Positions 57,407 to 64,000 of a DNA stretch of 64,000 bases are shown here, piece by piece. How positions within the stretch are numbered: the first letter of the stretch is position 1; each line of letters starts with the position of its first letter. The notes below the pieces were generated by a model. That model worked only from the letters and a program-made list of their open reading frames with translations, ran no database searches and was not told the DNA's origin. Source of the stretch: Kineosporia mesophila (lineage in GTDB: Bacteria; Actinomycetota; Actinomycetes; Actinomycetales; Kineosporiaceae); the NCBI RefSeq assembly GCF_021129235.1, contig NZ_JAJOMA010000030.1:23771-87770 (forward strand). Reading direction: 5' to 3'. Position numbers and translations under genes: made by a program.

Positions 57407-58537
57407 TCAGCCGATCGCCTTGGCCCAGTTTTTGGTCAGGTACTCGGTGGCCTTCGTGGTCTGCTCCGTGCTCAGGAACACCGCGTCGCCCTTGGCCTCG
57501 GGCAGCTTCTCCGCGGCGTCCCTGTCGATGGTGCCGGCCGTGGTCATGGCCTCCATCCGCACCGGACGGGCACCGCCACCGAGGTAGAGGTTCTGGCCCT
57601 CGTCGGAGTAGAGGAACTCCTGCCACAGTCGCGCGGCGGCCGGGTGCGGGGCGTCCTTGTTGACGGCCTGGTTGTAGTAGCTGCCCAGCAGGATGCCCTC
57701 GGGGATCACGGTCTTCCAGGTCGGGACCTCCTTGACCTGGGCGGCGTTCAGGTAGTCCCAGTCGAACACGACCGGCGTCTCACCGCTCTTGATCGTGGTG
57801 TCGCTGGCCTGGACCGGCACGAAGTTGCCGGCCTTCTTCAGCTCGGTGAAGAAGTCGGCGCCCTTGCTGATGTCGTCGGCCGAGCCACCGTTGCCGAGCG
57901 AGGCGAACGCGACACCGGCGAACGCGGCACCGGCCTGCGTCGGGTCACCGTTCAGCGCGACCGAGTTCTTGAAGTCCTTGCCGAGCAGGTCCTTCAGCGC
58001 GGAGACGTCGTTGAACTTGGACGAGTCATAGCCGATCGACATGTAGCCGCCGTAGTCGTTGACCCACAGGCCGGTCGACTCCTTCTGGCTGTCCGGGATG
58101 TCGGCCCAGGTCGCGACCTTGTAGGGCGCGTACAGGGCGGTGTTGGCCAGGGTGACCGCGCCGCCCATGTCCAGGACGTCGGGGGCCGAGCTGCGGCCCT
58201 TCTCGTCCTTGACCGAGTTGATCTCCTCCTGGCTGGAACCACCCGGGTTGTCAGTGGTGATCTTGATGCCGTACTTCTTGGTGAAGGCAGCCTTGATCGC
58301 GCCGTAGTTCGCCCAGTTGTCCGGCAGTGCGACGACGTTCAGCTGGCCTTCCTTCTTGGCCGACGCGACCAGGGCGTCCAGGCCCCCGAACTCCTCCGCG
58401 GAGGTCGCCGAGGCGGCGCTGACGCCGTTGGCGCCGGTCGCGCTGTCGTCCTTCTTGTCCGGCGGGGCACAGGCCGCCAGACCCACGATCGCGCCCATCG
58501 CCACCGTCGCACTGACACCGCGCATGACCTTCTTCAA
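57407..58537 (-). CDS. ABC transporter substrate-binding lipoprotein
   Basis: 376 residues from the TTG at 58537, which has GAGGAGG eight bases upstream; a GTG 24 bases further upstream is less likely. A lipoprotein signal ends at GLAACAPP. The body is a family 6-like solute-binding protein: LVASAKKEGQLNVVALPDNW, YGAIKAAFTKKYGIKITTDN, GSSQEEINSVKDEKGRSSAP, and FDWDYLNAAQVKEVPTWKTV. Relatives bind ferric iron, 2-aminoethylphosphonate, thiamine or polyamines. No iron-ligand tyrosine pair can be confirmed by eye, so the substrate stays open. It is the first gene of the operon. The 219 bases upstream have GTCGA/TCGAC and repeated ACGTTG motifs that may be an operator. Confidence 0.9.
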   Translation of the reverse strand: MKKVMRGVSATVAMGAIVGLAACAPPDKKDDSATGANGVSAASATSAEEFGGLDALVASAKKEGQLNVVALPDNWANYGAIKAAFTKKYGIKITTDNPGGSSQEEINSVKDEKGRSSAPDVLDMGGAVTLANTALYAPYKVATWADIPDSQKESTGLWVNDYGGYMSIGYDSSKFNDVSALKDLLGKDFKNSVALNGDPTQAGAAFAGVAFASLGNGGSADDISKGADFFTELKKAGNFVPVQASDTTIKSGETPVVFDWDYLNAAQVKEVPTWKTVIPEGILLGSYYNQAVNKDAPHPAAARLWQEFLYSDEGQNLYLGGGARPVRMEAMTTAGTIDRDAAEKLPEAKGDAVFLSTEQTTKATEYLTKNWAKAIG

Positions 58538-58756
58538 GACTGCTGCCTCCTCAGGCACATTGCCCCCGCATCGTTGAACGTTGCACACGTTGACACGTCG
58601 ATGCGTCGACAACCGGGGGCCCGGAGCGGCCGATGGCTGACCGGATGGCAAACGGACGAGGAATCCCCCGTCATCATCCGGACAAGCCAGGGCAACACCC
58701 CGAGACCAATTCGTTACTTACCGCAATTCAGTTGCCGCTCAATCATCTTCATATCA

Positions 58757-59248
58757 CTCCAAGTAGGCGAGCAGGAGCCCCGGCAAGCTTCGAGCAGGTT
58801 TCCGGCTGCCACGAGTGAACAGCGACGGCGTGGGCCGGGCCGGGCGCCTCCAGCTGCGCCACGTCGTGGCCCGTCCGCTGCGGCGCGATCCCGGCCACCC
58901 ACGCCGGTGCCACCTGAGCCCGGAGACGGTGGATCTGGTGAGGGTCGACGCCGTCGGTGCCCAGCCGCCGCAGGCTGTTGTCGATCCCGGCCAGGATCGC
59001 CTTGCGCGAGAGCCCACCGCCGTTGAGCGGTCGCTCATCGGGTAGAAGACCTTGGCCGCCAGCACGATCTCGTCGCGGCGGGCGCGGTCGGGCCAGGGCC
59101 GGCGCGGGGGGACGAAGAACGTGATCCCCGCCTTGACGAAGGGACGGCTCTCCTCCTCACCGAGGGTCCAGGGGTGGGTGCCACGCTCCGGCACCCCGTA
59201 ACCCCGGCACAGCCGGGAGACATCCAGACCCGTCGAGCCGGGCTTCAC
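58757..59248 (-). pseudogene. decayed aldo/keto reductase gene
   Basis: From the GTG at 59248 the frame reads KPGSTGLDVSRLCRG and YGVPERGTHPWTLGEEESRP, the start of a YghZ/Gpr-like aldo/keto reductase. It then jumps from VKAGITFF to RRDEIVLAAKV, missing the DTANVYSDG part that holds the catalytic Asp and Tyr. Near 59025 the frame shifts: the next family block, NGGGLSRKAILAGIDNSLRR followed by LGTDGVDPHQIHR, continues in another frame. After that nothing recognisable remains, and the C-terminal half of the barrel is gone. So there are at least one internal deletion, one frameshift and a 3' loss. It lies between two divergent transporter genes. Confidence 0.75.
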
Positions 59249-59309
59249 GTCATCCACGCCCGCCACCATGGCTCGACGCGGTGTTACGAATTGGGGCAGT
59301 CTCGGTGAC

Positions 59310-60842
59310 ATGACGGGTCAGCCGCACAAGGCTCCAGCAATGGACGAGGAACCTCTCCGGCTCTCCACGCCGGCCGGGCGGTGGGTCCTGACCGCAGCGG
59401 TTCTGGGCAGCGCGGTGGTCAGTCTCGACGCCACGGTGGTCAACGTGGCGCTGCCCACGATCGGCCGTGACCTGGACGCCGACGTGGCCGGGATGCGGTG
59501 GACCGTCAACGGCTACGCACTCACCCTGGCCTCCCTGATCCTGCTCGGCGGATCGCTGGGCGACCGCTTCGGCCGGCGGCGGGTGTTCATCATCGGGGTG
59601 GCCTGGTTCGGTGTCGCGTCGCTGATGTGCGGCCTCGCCCCGAATCTGGAGACGCTCGTGCTGGCCCGAGCCCTCCAGGGGGTCGGCGGTGCGCTGCTGA
59701 CACCCGGCAGCCTGGCGATGATCTCGTCGTCGTTCCATCCCGCCGACCGGGCCCGGGCGATCGGGGCGTGGTCGGGCCTGGGCGGGGTGTCCGCCGCGCT
59801 CGGCCCGCTGCTCGGCGGGGCCCTGCTCGAGCAGTCCTGGCGCCTGGTCTTCCTGATCAACCTGCCGCTCACGGTTTTCGTGATCGGGCTGGCCCTGCGG
59901 CACGTACCGGAGTCGCTCGACCCGACCGCACCCCGCCGCCCCGACCTCGCCGGATCCGTCACCGGCGCCATCGGTCTGGGCGGCATCACCTACGCCCTGA
60001 TCGCGGCCGGCGGCTCCTCCACCACGGTGGTGCTGGTGGCCGCGCTGATCGGCATTATGGGACTGGTCGCGTTCGTCCTCACCGAGCGCCGCAGCAACCA
60101 CCCTCTGATCCCGCTCGACATCTTCACCTCGAAGCAGTTCACCGCCGCGAACCTGGTCACCTTCGCCCTCTATGCCGCGATCTCCGGCACGTTCTTCCTG
60201 CTCGCGATCGTGCTGCAGGTGGTGACCGGCCTCAGCCCCCTGCAGGCGGGCGCCGCCACCCTGCCGCTGACCGCGATCATGCTCACCCTGTCGTCCCGCA
60301 CCGGAGCCCTGGCCGCCCGCATCGGCCCCCGCCGCCCGATGACGTTCGGCCCCCTGATCATGGCCGGCGGACTCCTGCTGATGCTCCGGATCGGTTCCAC
60401 CGCCGGCTATCTCACCGACGTACTGCCCGCCGTGATCGTTTTCGGGCTGGGCCTGAGCCTGACCGTGGCCCCTCTCACCGCCGCCGTGCTGGCCGCCGCC
60501 GAGGACCGGCACGCCGGTGTCGCCTCCGGGGTGAACAACGCCGTCGCCCGCACCGCCGGCCTGCTCTCGGTGGCCGTCCTGCCGCTGGCGATGGGCCTGT
60601 CCGGGGACGACTTCAACCGCCCCGGCCCACTGGCCCACGGTTTCCACACCGCCGTGATCGGCGGCGCCGTGCTGGTGGCCGTGAGTGCGCTGATCGCCTG
60701 GTTCGGCGTCAGCGACCACATCCTCGACGACACCGCCGCGGTGACCGCCTCGTCCGTTCGTGAGACCCCCGAGCCCTATCACTGTGCGCTCACGGAACCC
60801 CCGGCCACACCGACCGTCCAGCCCAATAGTCACACTGGGTGA
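59310..60842 (+). CDS. MFS transporter, DHA2 family (14 helices)
   Basis: 510 residues from the ATG at 59310; an ATG at 59340 is also possible. There are fourteen membrane helices. Family motifs are DATVVNVALPTIGRDLDADV (motif D1 region), GGSLGDRFGRRRVFIIGVAW (motif A) and GLGGVSAALGPLLGGALLEQ (motif C, drug/proton antiport). The C-terminus ends in a disordered Pro/Thr tail. It likely exports drugs or metabolites. No regulator gene is adjacent, only the decayed reductase upstream. The Kup gene follows on the same strand after 31 bases. Confidence 0.91.
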   Translation: MTGQPHKAPAMDEEPLRLSTPAGRWVLTAAVLGSAVVSLDATVVNVALPTIGRDLDADVAGMRWTVNGYALTLASLILLGGSLGDRFGRRRVFIIGVAWFGVASLMCGLAPNLETLVLARALQGVGGALLTPGSLAMISSSFHPADRARAIGAWSGLGGVSAALGPLLGGALLEQSWRLVFLINLPLTVFVIGLALRHVPESLDPTAPRRPDLAGSVTGAIGLGGITYALIAAGGSSTTVVLVAALIGIMGLVAFVLTERRSNHPLIPLDIFTSKQFTAANLVTFALYAAISGTFFLLAIVLQVVTGLSPLQAGAATLPLTAIMLTLSSRTGALAARIGPRRPMTFGPLIMAGGLLLMLRIGSTAGYLTDVLPAVIVFGLGLSLTVAPLTAAVLAAAEDRHAGVASGVNNAVARTAGLLSVAVLPLAMGLSGDDFNRPGPLAHGFHTAVIGGAVLVAVSALIAWFGVSDHILDDTAAVTASSVRETPEPYHCALTEPPATPTVQPNSHTG

Positions 60843-60873
60843 CCTAACGGACACGTGTCAAAATCTTGTCAAA

Positions 60874-62847
60874 ATGTTGCGCCGTCACGGAACCGGCCTC
60901 AGAGTCGCGTGCGTGCCCAACCCCGACCGTCCCTCCGCCGATACGCGAAGCCCTTCCCTGGCCCGGACCGCGCTGACCATCGGCGCGCTCGGGGTCGTCT
61001 ACGGCGACATCGGCACCAGCCCGATCTACACGATCCAGACGATCTTCAACCCGGACGACCCGCACCCGGTCCCGGCCACCGCGGACAACATCCTGGGCGT
61101 CATCTCGCTGATCATCTGGTCGGTGACCCTCATCGTCACGCTGGAGTACGTCCTCTTCGTACTGCGGGCCGACAACAACGGCGAGGGCGGGATCCTCTCG
61201 CTGATCACCCTGATCCGGCGCCGGGCGGTGCCGGGCAGCCTGCGCACCAAGGCACTCCTGGCCGGGCTGGGCATCTTCGGCGCCTCGCTGTTCTTCGGCG
61301 ACAGCATGATCACCCCGGCCATCTCGGTGCTGTCGGCGGTCGAGGGCCTGGAGATCGTCAAACCCTCCCTGGCCAACCTGACCGTGCCGATCACCGCGGT
61401 GATCATCGTGGCGCTCTTCACCGCGCAGAAGTTCGGCACCGCCAAGGTCGGCCGGCTGTTCGGGCCGGTGATGATCATCTGGTTCACCACTCTCGGGGTG
61501 GCCGGCATCCACGGGATCACCCAGAACCCGGAGGTGCTGAAGGCGCTCTCCCCGACCTACGCGGTCGCCTTCCTGTTCGGGCACTTCGAGATCGCGTTCT
61601 TCGCGCTGGCCGCGGTGGTGCTGGCGATCACCGGGGCCGAGGCGCTGTACGCCGACCTGGGCCATTTCGGCCGCGCCGCGATCACCCGGGCCTGGCTGAT
61701 CCTGGTCTTCCCGGCCTGCATGCTCAGCTACCTGGGCCAGGGCGCGCTGGTGATCCAGGACCCCGTCGCCAACCTCAGCAGCCCGTTCTTCCTGCTGGTA
61801 CCGGACTGGGGCCGCCTGCCCCTGGTGCTGCTGGCCACCGCCGCCACCGTCATCGCCTCCCAGGCCGTGATCACCGGCGCCTTCTCGGTGACCCATCAGG
61901 CCATCCAGCTCGGCTACCTGCCCCGGCTGAGGATCACCCACACCTCGGACCAGGCGATCGGCCAGATCTACGTGCCGTGGATCAACTGGGCCCTGATGGT
62001 CTCGGTGCTGACCCTGGTCTTCGCCTTCCAGAGCTCGCAGAAGCTGGCGTACGCCTTCGGGATGGCGGTCACCGGCACCATCACGATCACCACCATCCTG
62101 TTCTTCTACGTCGCCCAGCACCGCTGGCGCGCCCCGAGCTGGCTGGTGTTCGTCCTCGCCGGGGTCTTCCTGACCGTCGACGTGCTCTTCCTGGCCGCCA
62201 ACCTGACCAAGCTGGTGCACGGCGCCTGGCTGCCTCTGCTGATCGCCATCACCGTGTTCACCGTGATGACGACCTGGCAGCGCGGACGCGCCCAGGTCAC
62301 CAGCCGGCGTGAGCAGGAGGAGGGCTCCCTGCGGGAGTTCGTGGACAGCTTGCACACCCGACTGCCGGAGACGGTGCGAGTGCCGGGCACCGCGGTCTTC
62401 CTGAACCGCAGCAAGGAGACGACGCCCCTGGCCATGCGGGCCAACGTCGAGCACAACCACGTACTGCACCAGCACGCGGTGATCATCTCGATCGAGACCC
62501 GGCCGGTGCCGTACGTGCCCGCCTCCGAACGGGTGGTTCTCGACGAGCTCGGGTACGCCGACGACGGCATCACCCATGTGACCGCCTCGTTCGGCTACAT
62601 GGACGAACCGAACGTCCCCGCCGCCCTGGCCCTGATCTGCGGAACCGCCCCGGAACTACCGGTCTCGCTGGGCGACGCCTCCTACTTCCTGTCGACCATC
62701 GACCTGGAGGTCGGCGACTCCCCGGGGATGACCCTCTGGCGCAAACGGCTGTTCCTGGCCACCGCCGGGATCACCGCCGACGCCGCCGACTACTTCCGCC
62801 TCCCCCGCGACCAGACGGTGATCATCGGATCGCGGATCGATGTCTAG
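60874..62847 (+). CDS. kup: Kup-family potassium transporter
   Basis: 657 residues from the ATG at 60874; a GTG at 60913 is an alternative and the start is uncertain, since neither has a clear Shine-Dalgarno sequence. Twelve membrane helices begin with TIGALGVVYGDIGTSPIYTI, the Kup signature, then FGASLFFGDSMITPAISVLS and GAEALYADLGHFGRAAITRA. A C-terminal cytoplasmic domain has VPGTAVFLNRSKETTPLAMR and HVTASFGYMDEPNVPAAL. It takes up K+ with H+. Two TGTCAAAAT direct repeats lie immediately upstream and inside the start region. The stop (CTAG) overlaps the convergent stop of the next gene. Confidence 0.94.
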   Translation: MLRRHGTGLRVACVPNPDRPSADTRSPSLARTALTIGALGVVYGDIGTSPIYTIQTIFNPDDPHPVPATADNILGVISLIIWSVTLIVTLEYVLFVLRADNNGEGGILSLITLIRRRAVPGSLRTKALLAGLGIFGASLFFGDSMITPAISVLSAVEGLEIVKPSLANLTVPITAVIIVALFTAQKFGTAKVGRLFGPVMIIWFTTLGVAGIHGITQNPEVLKALSPTYAVAFLFGHFEIAFFALAAVVLAITGAEALYADLGHFGRAAITRAWLILVFPACMLSYLGQGALVIQDPVANLSSPFFLLVPDWGRLPLVLLATAATVIASQAVITGAFSVTHQAIQLGYLPRLRITHTSDQAIGQIYVPWINWALMVSVLTLVFAFQSSQKLAYAFGMAVTGTITITTILFFYVAQHRWRAPSWLVFVLAGVFLTVDVLFLAANLTKLVHGAWLPLLIAITVFTVMTTWQRGRAQVTSRREQEEGSLREFVDSLHTRLPETVRVPGTAVFLNRSKETTPLAMRANVEHNHVLHQHAVIISIETRPVPYVPASERVVLDELGYADDGITHVTASFGYMDEPNVPAALALICGTAPELPVSLGDASYFLSTIDLEVGDSPGMTLWRKRLFLATAGITADAADYFRLPRDQTVIIGSRIDV

Positions 62848-63635
62848 CTCTTCAGCACAGAACCGGTCTCCAGCAAGGTCTTGAGACCGGCCAGCACCGA
62901 GGGCCAGCCCTGCTGGACCATTTCCACCATGGTGCTGCCCGGCTCACCGGTGTGCACCAGGATCAGCTTGACCACCCCGCCGTCCTGCGGCTCGATCGTG
63001 AAAGTCGCCGTGGTCCGGGGATCTCCGGCCAGCTTCAGCCGCTGCTCCTCGTTCCAGCCCATCTTCTCGACGAGCTCCGGCGTCAGGCCGTGCCAGGTGT
63101 AGGCCAGACGTTCGTAGGGTGAGGACTCCACCACCACCTGCTCCGGATCGGCCACCTCGAGCCCCTGGAAGTTCCAGACGATCGGGCTGCCCTTCTTCCA
63201 GTCGGAGTGGAACTCCACTCCCCAGTACTGTTTCGTGAAATCCGGCTCGGTGATCGCCCGCCAGACCTGCTCCGGTGTCGAGCGGATGTACGTGACGTAG
63301 ACGAACTCACTGCTCTCAGCCATGTTCTGCCCCTCCAGAGCCTGCTTGAGACCGGCCAGGACCTGCGCCCGGCCCCGGTCGTACTTCGACATCCACCGGT
63401 CGGCAATGGCATTGATCGGCTCGGCATTCAGGTGGTGCAGCAGCTCACGCCCCCGCCGCACGGTGGTGACCACGTTCGCCGCCTCGAGCACCGCCAGGTG
63501 TTTGCTCACCGACTGCCGGGACATGCCCAGCCCCGCGCAGAGCTGCTTGAGGCTCTGCCCGTTCTCCTCGGTCAGGCGGTCGAGCAGCGCCCGCCGGGTC
63601 GGGTCGGCCAGCGCCCGGAACACTTCGTCGTCCAT
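62844..63635 (-). CDS. ArsR-type HTH fused to an SRPBCC (AHSA1-like) domain
   Basis: 263 residues. Residues 1-100 are an ArsR winged helix: VFRALADPTRRALLDRLTEE, then LKQLCAGLGMSRQSVSKHLA, with LEAANVVTTVRRGRELLHHL as the wing. No metal-binding cysteines are present. From about residue 108 comes an SRPBCC/AHSA1 domain (FVYVTYIRSTPEQVWRAITE, YWGVEFHSDWKKGSPIVWNF, GWPSVLAGLKTLLETGSVLK). The two are usually separate neighbouring genes, and here they are one protein, so the hydrophobic pocket may sense a ligand for the DNA-binding part. It probably regulates itself; GGTTGCC-type sites lie 30-65 bases before the start. The stop overlaps the kup stop. Confidence 0.9.
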   Translation of the reverse strand: MDDEVFRALADPTRRALLDRLTEENGQSLKQLCAGLGMSRQSVSKHLAVLEAANVVTTVRRGRELLHHLNAEPINAIADRWMSKYDRGRAQVLAGLKQALEGQNMAESSEFVYVTYIRSTPEQVWRAITEPDFTKQYWGVEFHSDWKKGSPIVWNFQGLEVADPEQVVVESSPYERLAYTWHGLTPELVEKMGWNEEQRLKLAGDPRTTATFTIEPQDGGVVKLILVHTGEPGSTMVEMVQQGWPSVLAGLKTLLETGSVLKS

Positions 63636-63664
63636 CGCTCCCCTTCAACCATAGGCAGCCTAGA

Positions 63665-63704
63665 GGTTGCCCATCAAAACAGGCAACCCTTCGGTTGCCC
63701 GTTT
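63665..63704. promoter_or_regulatory. GGCAACC repeats and hairpin upstream of the ArsR-SRPBCC gene
   Basis: GGTTGCC at 63665-63671, GGCAACC at 63682-63688 and GGTTGCC at 63693-63699. The last two form a stem with loop CTTC, flanked by AAAAC and GTTTT, which also pair. It may be an operator for the downstream ArsR protein, a bidirectional terminator for the minus-strand gene ending at 63830, or both. Confidence 0.55.
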
Positions 63705-63829
63705 TCGGGGAAGGCGTGGGAGGGAAGGACGAAGCACCCGGTGACGCTCGCGTGACACCGACTCAGGTGACCGACACGCATCGCCGTGACCGGCGTCCTC
63801 ACGCTCTGATCTCTTTTGGTGGAAGAGCG

Positions 63830-64000
63830 CTACTCGCCGGACAGTCCCGACTCCTCGACCGCCGGCTCGCTGGTCACGCACGGGGTGGGCGTGGGACTCG
63901 GCGTGGTGGTGGGAGTGGGAGTGGGCGTGGGGGTGGCGGTGCCTGTCGGTGTGGGTGGGGTCGTGCAGCTGTCGGTGGGAGTGGGGGACAGATCGGGAGA
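63830..64000 (-). CDS. C-terminal end of a Pro/Thr-rich protein (partial)
   Basis: An open frame enters from the right edge and ends at TAG (63830-63832), giving 56 residues. It is a low-complexity tail of Thr-Pro repeats (TATPTPTPTPTTTPSPTPTP) bounded by two Cys (DSCTTPP and PCVTSEPAV) and a short acidic end, EESGLSGE. Such tails are typical of extracytoplasmic or membrane-anchored actinobacterial proteins, but the rest of the gene lies outside the window, so the product cannot be named. Confidence 0.6.
   Translation of the reverse strand, partial: SPDLSPTPTDSCTTPPTPTGTATPTPTPTPTTTPSPTPTPCVTSEPAVEESGLSGE

Noticed and set aside
1..64000. rRNA, tRNA, integrated phage or genomic island
   Set aside because: No tRNA cloverleaf or rRNA sequence was recognised, and no integrase, capsid, terminase or transposase frames appear; base composition is even apart from promoter regions.

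Overview
This window is high-GC actinobacterial chromosome (roughly 70% G+C by eye, strong third-position G/C bias, many GTG/TTG starts, ATGA/GTGA start-stop overlaps). The chemotaxis genes together with recBCD, an expansin, paired NarL-type kinases and MsiK-style sugar import operons suggest a motile soil actinomycete of the Kineosporia type. That name is an inference. I see no rRNA, tRNA, CRISPR array, integrase or transposase, and apart from a phage-like peptidase no sign of a large transferred island.

Layout. 1-511: 5' part of an acetoacetyl-CoA synthetase gene (minus). 571-1494: M15 peptidase. 1705-10348: recC-recB-recD operon. 10507-12989: a 66-residue CxxC/His protein, a 3-hydroxyacyl-CoA dehydrogenase and an M50 metalloprotease. 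13145-17504 (minus): a CaCA exchanger behind a yybP-ykoY-like manganese riboswitch, and a large FAD/Fe-S oxidoreductase. 17605-24597: an SRPBCC protein, a two-kinase/one-regulator signalling operon, two small unknown genes and an expansin. 24765-28813: a GAF/PAS/GGDEF diguanylate cyclase divergent from glucose-6-phosphate dehydrogenase. 29172-32234: a carbohydrate ABC importer without its own ATPase. 32563-33616: an FMN reductase pair behind a clear promoter. 33685-38972: an acidic unknown protein, a secreted tripeptidyl aminopeptidase, and an MFS exporter with its TetR regulator. 39015-42670 (minus): MCP, CheY, CheR and CheX. 42854-45888: an MMPL transporter divergent from TetR. 45990-49775: a DUF3311/solute symporter pair and a DEAD-box helicase. 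49808-54451: two paralogous membrane proteins, NUDIX, SUFU and TauE. 54565-58537 (minus): a complete ABC importer. 58757-59248: a decayed aldo/keto reductase. 59310-62847: an MFS pump and a Kup potassium transporter. 62844-63635: an ArsR-SRPBCC fusion. 63830-64000: the C-terminal end of a Pro/Thr-rich protein.

Two things stand out. First, the tandem sensor kinases at 18721-22563 are reciprocally broken. One has an intact ATP-binding domain but Asp in place of the phospho-acceptor His. Its paralogue keeps the His but has lost the N, D and G boxes. This predicts an obligate heterodimeric kinase feeding the adjacent LuxR-type regulator. Second, a family of palindromic intergenic elements (seven copies in 64 kb) ends in arms reading GGGGAGGTTNTGCATGATC outward. 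Every full arm therefore carries a Shine-Dalgarno sequence at good spacing from an ATG. One half-copy appears to supply the start of a gene (17605), and another opens a small ORF that ends across the recC start codon. Most copies sit just after genes and would also fold as strong hairpins.
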